Assembly (NCBI GenBank): GCA_027563935.2
Contig: CM050449.1
Coordinates: forward strand, 17,940,735 to 18,004,734
Direction of reading: 5' to 3'
From: Costus lasius
Lineage: Eukaryota > Streptophyta > Magnoliopsida > Zingiberales > Costaceae
Length of the DNA: 64,000 nucleotides
The translations under genes were made by a program, and so were the position numbers. Of this stretch, positions 35,464 to 47,497 are shown piece after piece (within the stretch, counting starts at the first letter, position 1; every line of letters starts with the position of its first letter). Below the pieces are notes generated by a model. That model was not told where the DNA came from. It made no database searches and was given only the letters and a program-made list of their open reading frames with translations.

Positions 35464-35468
35464 ATAAT

Positions 35469-36240
35469 CTCCTAGACAATTGGAATAAGCTCCTTGTTAA
35501 ACATACTTGATTTTAAGGTATAAGTCAACTAAAATTTAACATAATAGTCCATTAATAAACTCCTAAGTTTTCATAAACATAAACCCTTATCTTATTCAAG
35601 ACATTAGACTCCTATATTATGCATGAGTAGAAAGATATTGACAATAATGTCTAATGTAATTTAAAAGGTAATGACTTGTGGTATTTTAGTAACTATGTAT
35701 AATTAACTATGATATATTATTTTGGAAGACATATTAAATAAAATTATTGTGCTTTGTTTTATTTTAGGAGATAGTATACAATTTTTTTGAATCATTTTTT
35801 TATGTTATTTTAGAAGATAATGTAATATGATGGTCCAATTGTAGACCTATGATATGTATCATTTTTACTACTTTGTTGTATTATTTAGTCTTTTTGATGT
35901 ATTGCGTGATTGATCTTCAATGTATTTTATAATTCATGTACCTAAATGATTTTAATTAAGTATATTATGAAATGCTCTTATTTTGCATTTTAGCTCATTA
36001 CAATTTAATTAATAAATAGACTTATTGATTATTTATTAAATTTAAACCTTTTATAAGTGCAATTATTAATGATACTACACAAAAATTGTACTAATTGTTA
36101 TAAATTGTTGGTTAATCTAAAATCTCTAGACTCATGAAATGAACTAATTAAAAATTATGACTAACTTTTAAAATATAATTTCATTAATTATGAACTAACA
36201 AACTTATTTATTAAAAAAAAATTAAAGAAAATCAACAAAA
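35469..36240. other. AT-rich spacer upstream of SEC61G
   Basis: Very AT-rich with no coding exon. The distal part presumably includes the SEC61G promoter, but no TATA box can be singled out. Confidence 0.6.
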
Positions 36241-36278
36241 TCCAAGCCGTTTCTTCACACAAGCAGCCCCCGCCCGCT

Positions 36279-36300
36279 CCTCTCTCTCTCTCTCTCTCTC
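36279..36300 (+). repeat. (TC)n microsatellite in 5' UTR
   Basis: About ten TC dinucleotides, 78 bp upstream of the SEC61G start codon. CT-rich tracts are common in plant 5' UTRs and core promoters. Confidence 0.9.
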
Positions 36301-36377
36301 ATTTATTGTTTAGTAAATATCCCCGCTTCTCTCAATCTCGATCTTAGGATTTTTTGATCCGCAATCGAGCAATAGAA

Positions 36378-36732
36378 ATGGACGCCTTGGACTCCGTCGT
36401 CGATCCCCTCAGAGAGTTCGCCAAGGACAGCGTCCGCCTGGTCAAGCGCTGCCACAAGCCTGACCGCAAGGGTGAGATTTCCGTATACCTCGCTACAACC
36501 CCGGTTCTTGAGATCTGCTATCTGGCGACTACCTCGTTGATTTTTTGTTTCATGATTACAAAATTTTACTTATTTGGTTTGGGTTCTTATGGATCTTGAT
36601 CGGATCGGGCCTGCAGAGTTCACGAAGGTGGCGATCCGTACCGCAGTCGGGTTTGTGGTGATGGGATTCGTAGGGTTTTTCGTCAAGCTAATCTTCATCC
36701 CGATCAACAACATCATTGTCGGTTCCGGTTAG
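36378..36732 (+). CDS. SEC61G: Protein transport protein SEC61 subunit gamma
   Basis: Two coding exons, 36378-36471 and 36617-36732, joined in phase 1 across a 145-bp intron (GTGAG...TGCAG), give 69 residues, the usual plant length. The protein begins [18 protein letters not shown], has the basic stretch [12 protein letters not shown] and one C-terminal membrane segment ([18 protein letters not shown]), and ends NNIIVGSG. This is the conserved gamma subunit of the ER translocon. It is a tail-anchored protein whose helix clamps the two halves of SEC61 alpha during co-translational import. The ATG at 36378 is the first in frame after the CT-rich leader and gives the conserved N-terminus. The stop is followed at once by AGGTAATC, a donor-like word, so a 3' UTR intron ending near 37088 or 37106 is possible. 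No damage is seen, and the gene appears functional. It lies only 0.9 kb from the nested retrotransposon block. Confidence 0.97.
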
Positions 36733-39700
36733 GTAATCCTATCTGACACCCTTCTGTTTATATTGCTTTTAACTTAGGAAAGCGGTGATATCATGATCTG
36801 ATGTGTATGTGAAAGAAGCATGTAGGCTTGCCATGCATGGACCAACCCGATTTGTTAATTCTTGCTCTTGCTCGTCAGAAAGTTTTGAGAATTTCTGCTG
36901 AATCGTGGATTATTTGTGCTGCGATTCAGGACGCTTATATGTTGTTATTTGAGCTATCGTTGTTCCAATGCTTTATTTTATTTTATTTTATTTAAATTTT
37001 TTTGTTGTCTTTTCCATTCTTTCTTTGGTGCCTTCGTACAACAGTCACCAAGCGAGTTGACCTGATAAATGATTTTCTGGAATTGCAGGCAAGTTAATTT
37101 TTGCAGGTTTCTTCTGTCTTAATCCAACGTAGAGGCATAAGTCAAATTGTTTTTTGTCATCAGTTGTTGGTTGCTATAGCTTGTTTCTTCAATACGAAAA
37201 TTGACCAATTCACAAGCATATACTCAGCCATCCCTACTTTACTGCACCGAGGGTGAGGGTTTCTTCAAGCTGTGGGTGGGTCGGCTTTCGTTCTATTTGG
37301 TGGTGATATTGGCTGCTTCAAGTCCTTCATTCAGTTTCCAAGTCAGTAGGAAGTCTCTCGAGTAGCATACCCAACACGGTGGCCTATGTGGAATTTTTTG
37401 GCAGGACATTTCTTAGGCAGCATGCAGTCTGTACAGAGGTGGACAGAGAATGCTCCATTTGGCCTTAGGGTCACCAGCATGCCGCTTGAGTAGAAAACCT
37501 ATCTCCATTTGCGCAATGATTGATAGGATGGCCTTTAAATAAACCAGCTGGGTGAGGTTTCATTTAATGCTAATGCTAGGACTCTCCCTTAAGTGGAATA
37601 GGTGCATAAATGTAGGAGACACAACATAGGACAATTACAATTAAAACTTCCTTCAAAATACAATGTAAGAAAAATATGAGATTCTTGTCACCATCGAAAA
37701 GAGATAAATCTTAATCCTATCTACTCTTGTCCTTAGATGAGAGTTTTCCTGGTAGTTTTTGCCTCAAAACTTATATGTAATGCAACCATAGCCTAAGGGG
37801 GTAATGATGATGTTAGACCTTTTGAGCCATTAACCATTAGTTTTAAACAACATGCTTTATTCATATCTGTCCATATGATAATTATGCCTATCTTTACAAA
37901 ATCTTTATCGAGGTAGATAACTTGATAAAATTCTATGTAGCTGTTCCTGAGTTCACCAATACTCTTCTCAATCGGGAACTTCATCGTTGAGTCTGGCTCA
38001 CAACATTGCTCTCAGATGGGTCAGTTGAGCACCACATTTTAGGTGAAAGGAAGATCCACCTTTAGACATCGTTATTTGAAATTTTTCTCTCCCTTGGATT
38101 AACCTTGATAGTAAAAGTGAGATAATGCCAATAAGACATACCACATCACTCACAGAGTTGACAGAGGCGAGCTTGGAGATACATACGTTGGTTTTAGTGT
38201 ACCCTATTCAATGTGACGTTAATTTATCTTCTAAAGTCTATCACTGTTCTCCTCATTTAGGTACAACTATGCTTGTGGTTATTATCAAGGTTTCGTCATA
38301 CTTTAGCTCAATGGCTCAAGTTGTCTTCATTGAGTGTTATATCTAGTCTTTACAGTTTTTCTCTTTTCTTTCTTGCTTGGTGTAAGCTCAACTTGTAGAG
38401 GAGGTTTCTCCCATGATGGCTAGGCCACTAGTAATGACCTCAATGTGATGTTGTGTCAAGGGGCTTAGGCGAGGCTATTACTAACTTGCATTGGGGAGTT
38501 TACTCAAGGCAATGTTTGGAAGATAACCTCTTCTATACAGTCAATGATTCTTCACAAATTATCACATTAGTTGGTGTGTCCTTGTACCTTAAGGTTTGGC
38601 ACTACCCTTATTGAAGTGGCCTCGATGTGAGGTTATTTTAGCAGGGCGTTCATATCTTAGATATAAATTTGTGTTCTTGCATAGGTGAAGTTGGTGTCTA
38701 GGCTTCATTCTTTCAAGGAAAGTGGGATTTTTGGTACATGTCTAGTGTAGTGGGCCAACTTGGTTGGCTTGTTGCTGGAGTTTTTGATGCAGATGGTCTC
38801 TCCATGAGATTAGCCCATTTGTTAAGTGATATTTTGGTAAGTGGCCAAGATAACCAAGAGGGATTCATTATCCTATTATAGAAGCTAGAGATTGGGACAA
38901 AGGATTGGAGATTCTTGTTTTGTTGGTCCTGTTGATTAAAATGACTCATTTTAGCAATTATTGTCTTACATTTTCTTGTCACATGAAGAACAAGAGATAT
39001 GCTTCCATATGACCTTTGCTGCACATACTAAGCTTCAAAGAGTTGGGGCACCTATTCAGAGTCACCAATTGAACCATGGGAAGTTGTTGAATCATCTCTA
39101 AATGTTCCATGTAGGACAATTAAGACTCGACATATGAGTGCATCGGAAATACTATATAAGCACATGTATGTTTGATTTGTGTTTATATGCTCAATCAAAT
39201 CAATTTAACCTTTATGTACCTTGAGGCTAATCAACTTGAATCTTGGGGGCAGTGGTGCTTCATGGATCTCAAATAATAAAGGAAATCTTTTCCCTAGATC
39301 AAGCTTCTGATAGATGTTTAATTGCTCTAGTGGTGCTTGGGATTTGATACTTTTTGACGATGCAATAGTCCACTCACTACATGAGTATTTGACATAGTTA
39401 ATAGTGGAGAGATCAACTTATTAAGATGTGGGAAGCGACTAATGCTTGTACGTTGGGATTTACGATTAGAGAGGGTTAGGTTTGTGAAATAACGGACACA
39501 CCATATCTATGAGTAGGAAGGAAGCGACTTTTGATCCATTTGGATTTAGTTTTTTATGGATGATTATAAGATATAGAAATCTACCTTGGTCTGAATATTT
39601 TTGAGCTAAAATAGGTTAGAAGGGGAATGCCTCTTCACGAGTTAAACATTAAAAATGAGTAATGATGTAGAATCATTCCTTTTTTGTGTGTTTTTTTTGT

Positions 39701-40259
39701 GAATGGAATGTGCAATCATAATTCACTAGTTTGTATAGTAGTTATCTAGAAAGTAGGATCTCTGAACCGTATAATCCAGATTATTTGAATTGTTCCAGAA
39801 CGTAGGTAGGAACCAAAAACACGTAAGAACAATTGGATCGACATTTCGGATTGTAGGATCACGTAGGATTGCCTGATCCTATCCATCATTTCTTGTTAAT
39901 AGGTTATTTTCAATTGAATTTGCCCATTAAACTAAAACCTATTTACTTATTAAGTTAAAACCCTGATTATTTTAGTTCAACTAATTAGCAGTGTTTGAAA
40001 ATCTAGTTTTTACCTATACTTAAATATTATCACTTTGTTAGTAACTTAATTAAGCATTCAGGAGTAAATAGACTCAAGTGTCTACTGTTAAATTTGGTTA
40101 ATTTTTAAATATTTTTCAAAGCTGATTTTATGGAAAATCAAAAGTTATTTTGTGTCCGTAATCTCCTTAACATCGGCAGATAGACATCCTTCATCCATGA
40201 CCTGTTAATTTTAAAAATTAGTGCTTTTCTTAATGTTCGATGCACTAATTGTTGATATT

Positions 40260-40265
<6 letters not shown>

Positions 40266-40294
<29 letters not shown>
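40266..40294. repeat. (TA)n microsatellite
   Basis: Uninterrupted TA dinucleotides, about 14 units. Confidence 0.95.
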
Positions 40295-40296
<2 letters not shown>

Positions 40297-40461
40297 ATAT
40301 TGTTACCTTTCATCAAATTGATTGGTTGCAAAATAGTTGGTTTTCATTGATTTAATGTCCTCTTTTATCTAATGTGAATGGTTGGAAAATATATAATTTG
40401 GTTCATAATTGATAGATATTTTTTGTTTTTATTTTGTATTTGTTATAATGCTCTTTTTACT

Positions 40462-40464
<3 letters not shown>

Positions 40465-40494
<30 letters not shown>
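40465..40494. repeat. (TA)n microsatellite
   Basis: Uninterrupted TA dinucleotides, about 15 units, 170 bp from the previous tract. Confidence 0.95.
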
Positions 40495-40496
<2 letters not shown>

Positions 40497-41539
40497 ATCT
40501 TACAATATGATTCTATGTTTTGATCCTTTTTGTACCATTTCTAAAAAGGATCTCAATCCTTAGGGGTGTGCTAAAGAATTTGTTTGGTAAAAACTGGTTT
40601 TAAGTTGATGTGGAAATTTGTGACCATGTCAAATTCACCTTATGAGACTTTTTGTTTCGTTCTATTCGATTAGAAAAACGACCCACCAGGGGAGTTACAT
40701 ATAACCATATAAAAAGAGAAATCCATTTAACCCAGTGTAGCAAAACTGTCACTAGTATAAAACTTCATCCTGCTTTGACTTTTTAAGAAAAGATTCTATT
40801 ATTCTCTCTAACCCAATGCAAATATTCATTGTTAATTACTCCAGCTTAGGATACTTTTGATTAAGAGATCTCTACATATAACCAAATGAAGACAAATAGC
40901 TAGAAGAACAATATAATTCATAATATCATGCTATGATATGGCTTACAATTTGGTACAAGACTTATCATTAGCCAAGAGATGATTAGATAGTAAAATTTTA
41001 AAATAAATATATAATTTGAAAGTGGTTTAACACATTTGATGAATATCTAGTCTTTTGGGGCTGGTGGATATTAGAATTTGATTGATATCCAGCTTTTAGA
41101 GGGCTCATGAATATCTGAACTTGGTAAATACTCAGTCTTGATGATTTGTGAATATTTAAATTTGGATGAAATAAAGATATCCCCTTGAGTACGTTAAATA
41201 AGTGTTTACTTTTAGTGTATAATTATCCCTTGATTTGATGGAGTTTTGTTGGGATTTCAGCGACGGCGCTCGCGGATTCTCAACAGACGAATCGGATAGA
41301 GGTCTTCAGAGTAGTGGCGTCAAATGAGTCCAGCGTAGCAGATGCGGAGCGGCTTCAACAACATCTTCATTGAGTGCTCCCTCTTCCTTGTAAAGTCCGA
41401 CGAGCGGACGAAGGAGGCAGCAAGGTTCGAGAGGAGAGAACTTGTAAGAGTGAGCTTCAAGAGAGAAAAAGAGCTTTACGACGACGAGCGTCGCACCGAT
41501 CAGGTGTGAATGACAAGAGAGAAAAACAACGGCGAGAAC

Positions 41540-41863
41540 TAGGGGTGAGCATTCGGTAAATACTGAATTTACCGAACTTCATTTACCGAATTTTTTTATA
41601 CCGAAAATTTAAAAATTAAAACCGAATCGAATTTCTTAAAAACCGAAATTTTACTGAATCGAATTTATCGAAATTTTTTGGTAAATTCAGTAAATTACCA
41701 AAAAAAACTAAATTATTAATAATTTAATTAATTATATAATGAGTAATTAAGTTATTAGGTATTAGATAATAAATTTTAGACTTTTAGTAGCTAGATATAC
41801 TATAATAAAATTAAGATATAATATAATATAATATATTTTTTAATATATATTACATATATTATA

Positions 41864-41908
<45 letters not shown>

Positions 41909-42066
41909 AAATTCGGTCATTTATCGAACCGAAAATAGAAAACCGAAACCGAAAACCAAATTTTACAAAACTTCATACAGAAACCGAAATCGAAATTCTT
42001 TTAACCGAACCAAATTTATCAAAATTTTTGGTAATTGGTAAAAACCGAACTGAATGCTCACCCCTA
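41540..42066. mobile_element. hAT-type MITE with perfect target duplication
   Basis: The ends are TAGGGGTGAGCATTCGG and CTGAATGCTCACCCCTA, almost perfect inverted repeats. GCGAGAAC is duplicated at 41532-41539 and 42067-42074. The interior is AT-rich with CCGAA/TTCGG words and an (AT) tract at about 41873-41902; no coding capacity. 527 bp. Confidence 0.95.
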
Positions 42067-42503
42067 GCGAGAACTTACCGTCTATGAGAGCTGAGAATAG
42101 AGATTGTATAGGGTTTTAGGTACTGTTTTTAGAGAGTAATAAAACAGCAAGTTTTTCCCTTACATCTCTATCTCTCCGGCCTTCTTCCCTACTTACCGGC
42201 GAGCTTTTGGTTCCGTCTCCAAGCTTCTTCTTGACCTTCTTTGGCGACGAGATCTGGCTTGGCTTCCAGTGGCAAAGGTTGAGACAAGGATGGGAGGTTC
42301 GAGCCTGTAGCACACTTCTTCGGCGACGAGCCCAGTCGACGGACGAATGCAAGCGGCATTCGTACGAGAGCCCGCGGCTGAACTCAGTGCGGCGACAACT
42401 GAATGCGCGTGGCGTTCGAAACGAGGCACGAGTGCCAAGTCAACAATCAGGTCAAAATAGGCTAAAAATTCTGACTTTGCCACGCAAACATAGGTTTGCT
42501 AGC

Positions 42504-42699
42504 CGACGTGGAGGGTTTGCTGGCTGCCAAAATGGAGGTACGAGTTTGTCACACCCCTTTTTAAATCAACCCTCCACGTCAGCAACGAATCTCTGACTAT
42601 TCGACGTGGAGGGTTTGCTGGCCTCCAAAATGGAGGTATGAGTTTGTCACACCCCTTTTTAAATCAACCCTCCACATCAACAACATATCTCCGACTATG
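42504..42699. repeat. two 98-bp palindromic tandem repeats at the centre of an inverted repeat
   Basis: Units 42504-42601 and 42602-42699 each start CGACGTGGAGGGTTTGCTGG and contain the near-complement AACCCTCCACGTCA about 65 bp later, so each can fold on itself. They sit where the two LTR arms meet. Confidence 0.85.
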
Positions 42700-43593
42700 C
42701 GCCGAATTCAAAATCTATAACTAATTTCAATTTTGACCTTGCTTGCTGATCGCCTCGTTTGAATGCGAGAAATTGCATTCGCATCGCCGCGCCGAAATCA
42801 GTCGCGTGCCTTCGTACGAACGTCGCCAGCGTTCGTCCATCGCTGGGCTCGCTGCCGGATAAGAGGTGTGTGGCAGGCTTGGACCTCGCGTCCTTGCCTC
42901 GGCCTTCACCGCCGGAAGCATCGTCGGAGATGGTGAAGAAGAAGCTTGGAGACAACTAAAAGCTTGTCTGGAAGCAAGGAAGAAGAAGGTAGGAGAGACA
43001 AAGATGTAAGAGAAAAATCTTCTGCTTGATTACTCTCTAAAAATAGTACCTAAAACCCTATACAATCTCTACTCTCAGCTCTTGTTGATGGTACATTCTC
43101 AGTCATTTTTCTCTCACCGTTCACACCTGAACGGGGCTATGCTTGTCATCGCAAAGTTCTTTCTCTCTCTTGAAGCTCATTCTCGCAGGTTCTCTCCTCT
43201 CAAACCTTGTTGTCTCCTTTGTCAGCTCTTCGGACCCTTTATAGGGAAAAGGGAGCGCTCACTGAAGATGTCGAAGCTGCTCTACGTCCATTGCACTGAA
43301 CTCGTTCGATGCCATTGCTCTGAAGACCTCTGTTCGATTCGTCCACTGAGAATCTGCCAGCGCCGTCGCTGAAATCCCGCATCGTCTCTGCGTCCACAAT
43401 TGCACCGAAGAAGCCGTTGAAGATGACGAAGCCCTCCGCCTCGTCCAATGAAATTGCTACTTGTGATTTTTGAATTGGGCGTTGACCCAATTTTGCCTTG
43501 TCCAGCAAGCTTGATTTGGACTTGCGTCGTGGGCTTGGGCCGCTACCCAGCCCAGCTCCATTTAGCCCGGTTTGATTGGATCTGAGTATTACA
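42700..43593 (-). repeat. 3' LTR of gag-protease element, minus-oriented arm
   Basis: On the minus strand it starts TGTAATACTCAGATCC at 43593, directly after the PPT AAGCGGGGGAGAAT. It runs into the palindromic repeats near 42700. Confidence 0.8.
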
Positions 43594-45085
43594 ATTCTCC
43601 CCCGCTTGATTTGGACATCGCCCTTTATGTTCTCTACGGGGTCGAATACCAATGTCTCAATTGTGGCTATTGCTGCAATGTGTGAACCTCGTGCTCGTAC
43701 GAGATCCATCACTCCATGTGCCCCCCACATTCTCAAATTCGGGACCATCTAACTACCTTGTTGAGTACCAAAGATCCATTCTGGTGCTTCCTTATATACC
43801 ACTTGGACTCCTTCCAAGTGTAGAATCACATAAACCTTCGCTCGTCGAAGTAACTCAATGCCGAAGATGACGTCGTAATTGTCCATCTTCGCCACTTAGA
43901 TGTGATGTCGTCCCGTCCAGTCTCCTTGCTTCACCGAAACGTCGCCCATTATCCGCTGCTCTGCGGTGTTGACTGTCTTCACCCGATCCGCTGTAGGTGA
44001 AGTATGCAAATCTAGTTGTGCAACTATTCGTTTTGATACAAATAGATGAGTCGCACCGGTGTTGATCATAGACTCTACCTCGATCCCATGTATCTGCATC
44101 GAGACATAGATTAATCATGCTCCTCCTTAAGCTGCAAGTGTTATGATCGTGTTTATCGTCATCGCTCCTACTCTCGTCACTAGAGTGTCGTCTTTGGCTA
44201 ACTCTTTTTCTACGATTGCTGAAATCCGCTCTCGGTTCGGACAATCATGCATCCTATGTGGTCCTTTGCATAAAAAGCATGCTATCGGTCTAAGTCTATC
44301 CTGCCCTCTTTTTGTAGGTCGGTTTGTCTCTTGCCGTGCCGACTGGCCTCCACCTCGTTAGGGAGAGAGTCTCCCCCTTTCCTGTGTTCTTGCCCTCGTC
44401 AAAGAGCGACACTTCGGAGGTGACTTCGATGCTCTCGGTGAAGTCGTACTTGAAGCTCTTGTGTCCACCAAGGTCTTGGCCACCGTTACGGTCTCTCTCC
44501 AGTTCTGTCATGTATGCCGCCGAACTTCTGCCTCGGCCCCATGGCTAAAGATGTCGAAGGAAGGTATGCCTCCGATCCACCTCTGATATATTTGGAATCT
44601 TTAGCATCAATGCTGAATAGGTTCGGACATACTCTTGGATCAGGCCAATATGTAGAAGTCGATCCACCGCGTCTCGTGCCTAGCTCACCGAGTTTTCGGG
44701 AAGAAACTGGCAGTTTCTCTCGGAACACCTCCTATGTCCAACTCGCTACTCCAGACGTCAAGCCAACTTTTGTCCTCCACTAAAGTTTTGCATCGTCAGA
44801 GAAGTAGGTGGTGCACATTTGCACTCACTCCTGATCTGGAACATAGTTGGCGATGAAGAATTGCTCCATGTCTCATATAAAGTTTTCCAGTTCTATGGAT
44901 AATCCGACTCCTCCGAATGCCGTAGGTTCAAGAATTCAAACCTTCAGCTTAGGAGCCACTTGCTTCGTTGTCGCCATAGTCACGGGCGTTCCTCCTTGTG
45001 CCTGCGCCAATGCCATACGCAGCACTACAATCTCCGTCTGCATCTGCTGTTGTTCTCCAGATTGAGAATTTGTAGCAAATGGTAG
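43594..45085 (-). pseudogene. gag-protease of a non-autonomous gypsy element, minus copy
   Basis: On the minus strand there are gag-like fragments (44880-44500), a zinc-knuckle area (near 44250), and a retropepsin-like segment (44099-43896) with IEVESMINTGATHLFVSKRIV-like spacing, where the DSGA/DTGA site has become NTGA. Protease is followed directly by the PPT and LTR, with no reverse transcriptase or integrase. The frame is broken in many places. It lies head to head with the plus copy at 45330-46877. Confidence 0.75.
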
Positions 45086-45123
45086 AGCAGTAGAGGTTGC
45101 AAATCACCACACTCCAACAAACT

Positions 45124-46877
45124 TTGGAGGGGATAGTTGTGCTACATGAGTAGGTAGCAGGGCATGCAGAGGCACAACAGCAGATGCAGGCGGAGATTAT
45201 GGTGTTGTGCTTGGCAATGGCTCAAGCACAAGGAGCGCCTGTGACTACGACGACCACAGAGCAGATAGCTCCTAAATTGAGGGTTCGGATTCCTAAACCT
45301 AAGACGTTCAGAGGAGTCTGATCGTTCCGTGCTCTACCATCCGCTACAGATTCTCAATCTGGAGAACAATAGATGCAGACGGAGATAGTTGTGCTACATG
45401 AGTAGGTAGCAGGGCATGCAGAGGCACAACAGCAGATGCAGGCGGAGATTATGGTGTTGTGGCGTTGGCTCAAGCACAAGGAGTGCCTGTGACTACGACG
45501 ACCACAGAGCAGATAGCTCCTAAATTGAGGGTTCGGATTCCTAAACCTAAGACGTTCAGAGGAGTCTGATCGTCCAAAGAACTGGAGAACTTCATATAGG
45601 ATATGGAGCAATTATTTATCGTCAACCATGTTCTAGATTAGGAGTGAGTGCAGGTGTGCACTGCATACCTTTCTGGCGATGTGAAGTTTTGGTGGAGGAC
45701 CAAAGTTGGCTCGACGTCAGGAGCAGCGAGTTGGATATAGGAGGTGTTTCGAGAGGAACTGCGGTGGAAGTTCCTTTTCGGAATCTCGGTGGACCAAGCA
45801 AGAGATGCAGTGGATCAGCTTCTACATGCAGACTCGATCCAGGAGTATGTCCAAGCCTATTCAGCACTAATGTTGCAAATTCCAAATTTGTCGGAGGCAG
45901 ATCGGAGGCATACCTTCAATATCTTCAGCTGTGGGTTGAGGCAGAAGTTTGGCTGCATGCACCGCAAGGCTGGAGAGAGGTTACAGCGGTGGCTGAGGCC
46001 TTAGTGGACATGAGAGTTTCAATTACGACTTCACCGAGAGCATCAAAGTCGCCTCCGAAGCATAGCTCCCCGACGAGGACGAGAGCACCGAAAAAGGGGA
46101 GAGACCCTTTCCCCAGCAAGGCGGAGGCCAACTGGCACGGCAAGAGATGAACCGACCAACAGAGAGGGCAGGATAGACCGAGACCGATAGCATGCTCCTT
46201 ATGCAAAGGATCACATAGTATGCACGATTGCCTGAACCGAGAGCGGATTTTAGCAATCATAGAAAAGTGTTAGCCGAAGACGACACTCCAATGACGAGAG
46301 TAGGAGCAATGACGATAAATGCGATCACAGCACTTGCAGCCTCAGGAGGAGCACAATTAATCTATGTCCCGATGAAGATATGTGGGATCGAGGTGGAGGC
46401 TATGGTTGCCGTGCGACTCATCTATTTGTATCGGAACGAATGGCTGCATAGCTAGATTTGCACACTTCACCTACGGCGGATCGGGTGAAGACAGTCAACA
46501 CTGCAGCGGATGATGGGCATCTCCTACGATGTTCCGGTGAAGCTAGGAGACTAGACGGGACGACATCACATCCGAGTGGCAAAGATGGACAATTATAACA
46601 TCATCCTCGGCACTGAGTTTCTTCGACGTGTGAAGGTTTATGTGGTTCCACACTTGAAAGGAGTCCAAGTGGTTCATAAAGAAGCACCAGGATGGATCTC
46701 TAGTATTCAGCGAGGTAGTTTGATAGCCTCGAATTTGAGAACACGGGGGACATGTAGAGTGACGGATCCTGCATAAGCACGAGGTTCGCACATCACAGCT
46801 GTAGCTGTGACAGAGACATTGGTATTCGACCCCGTAGAGAAGATCGAGAGCGATGTCCAAATCAGGCGGGGGAGAAT
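45124..46877 (+). pseudogene. gag-protease of a non-autonomous gypsy element, plus copy
   Basis: Gag landmarks are ENFI-stop-DMEQLF, YLSGDVKFWWRTKVGSTSGAA, FREELRWKFLF and SIQEYVQAYSALMLQ. A zinc-knuckle region is near 46195-46230, a protease-like region at 46290-46680 (CGIEVEAM, then DNYNIILGTEFLRR), and the PPT GGCGGGGGAGAAT at about 46865-46877. It has the same organisation as the minus copy, related to the gag-only element at 47.5 kb. Many stops are present. Confidence 0.75.
45132..45573 (+). repeat. 252-bp-spaced duplication of the gag N-terminal region
   Basis: 45132-45326 and 45384-45573 are near-identical (GATAGTTGTGCTACATGAG to GGAGTCTGATCGT). The second has a small deletion (GTGGCGTTGG for GTGCTTGGCAATGG). 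It lies next to the centre of the gag palindrome. Confidence 0.85.
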
Positions 46878-46930
46878 AGTAATACCTAGATCCAATCAAA
46901 TTGGGCTAAATGGGGCTGGGCTGGGCGGTG
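46878..46930 (+). repeat. truncated LTR start
   Basis: About 50 bp matching the first bases of the LTR at 43593 (read on minus): TAATACCTAGATCCAATC.. ..GGGGCTGGGCTGGGCGG. The homology then stops. Confidence 0.7.
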
Positions 46931-47497
46931 GACCTTGTCACGTTGGACCTTCCTTTAGGCCTCTGGAGTAGCGATTTCAGAAATTGTAGATCCAATCAAA
47001 CCGCTGCTCACAAGTTCTACTAAACAAATTCTTCCGTGCACCTTGTCACGTTAGACCTTCCTTTAGGCCTCTGCTACGGTGATTCTTTTCCGCTACTTCC
47101 GTCAGCGGACAAGGAATTTTATTAGTGCCCATGTTCGCTTGAATGGATATAGAATGCAGCAAATAATATTGTTGCGGTGGCACTTATATATATATATATA
47201 GAGAGAGAGAGAAGGTGGCAACATGATAGAATGCAGCAAATAATATTGTTGCGGTGGCACTTATATATATATAGAGAGAGAGAAGGTGGCAACATGAGAG
47301 GAGTGACGAAAAGAGCTCCCTCATTTTTTTTCGTTGCGGCATGGTGGAGAGGTGGTGCGATAAAATGACGAGAGAAGCGAAAACAACATGATAGAATTAT
47401 ATTGAATATTGGTTTTTTTATGAGAGTGATCTCTGTAAGTGATTTGTTTTACCAAAGTTATCGCTGTGTGGACAAATGTTTTTTGGATGGCGATTAG
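46931..47497. other. spacer with 77-bp tandem duplication, no gene
   Basis: No coding exon seen. The stretch contains the tandem duplication at 47149-47296. The target site of the next element (ATTAG) is at 47493-47497. Confidence 0.6.
47149..47296. repeat. tandem duplication, units of about 77 and 71 bp
   Basis: Both units run from ATAGAATGCAGCAAATAAT through a (TA)n(GA)n tract to AAGGTGGCAACATG. They differ almost only in the length of the TA/GA tract. Confidence 0.9.

Larger units (their letters stand above)
36733..41252. other. SEC61G 3' flank and long spacer without a recognised gene
   Basis: The first 400 bases are likely the 3' UTR and a UTR intron. Beyond about 37200 only short, broken frames occur on both strands. 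Some (for example 38713-39024 minus) may be old transposon debris, but no domain is recognisable. Two long TA microsatellites occur, listed separately. Confidence 0.55.
41253..42699 (+). repeat. LTR copy, plus-oriented arm of the first palindrome
   Basis: From GGATTTCAGCGACGGCGCTC onward it matches the reverse complement of 42700-43377. Its first about 220 bp, present in the other arm, are missing. It contains the hAT MITE 41540-42066 and ends in two 98-bp palindromic repeats. Confidence 0.8.

Noticed and set aside
35469..35700. Continuation of the first copia remnant beyond the Tekay-like element
   Set aside because: Expected because of the ATAAT duplication, but I could not recognise gag or LTR sequence there, so I did not annotate it as such.
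36354..36377. N-terminal extension of SEC61G
   Set aside because: The upstream in-frame codon is TTG; ATG at 36378 gives the conserved N-terminus and length.
38713..39024. 103-aa minus-strand frame
   Set aside because: No recognisable domain; surrounded by broken frames; probably chance or old debris.
42193..42596. 129-aa and 96-aa frames
   Set aside because: They lie in an LTR copy; the inverted partner does not preserve the frame.
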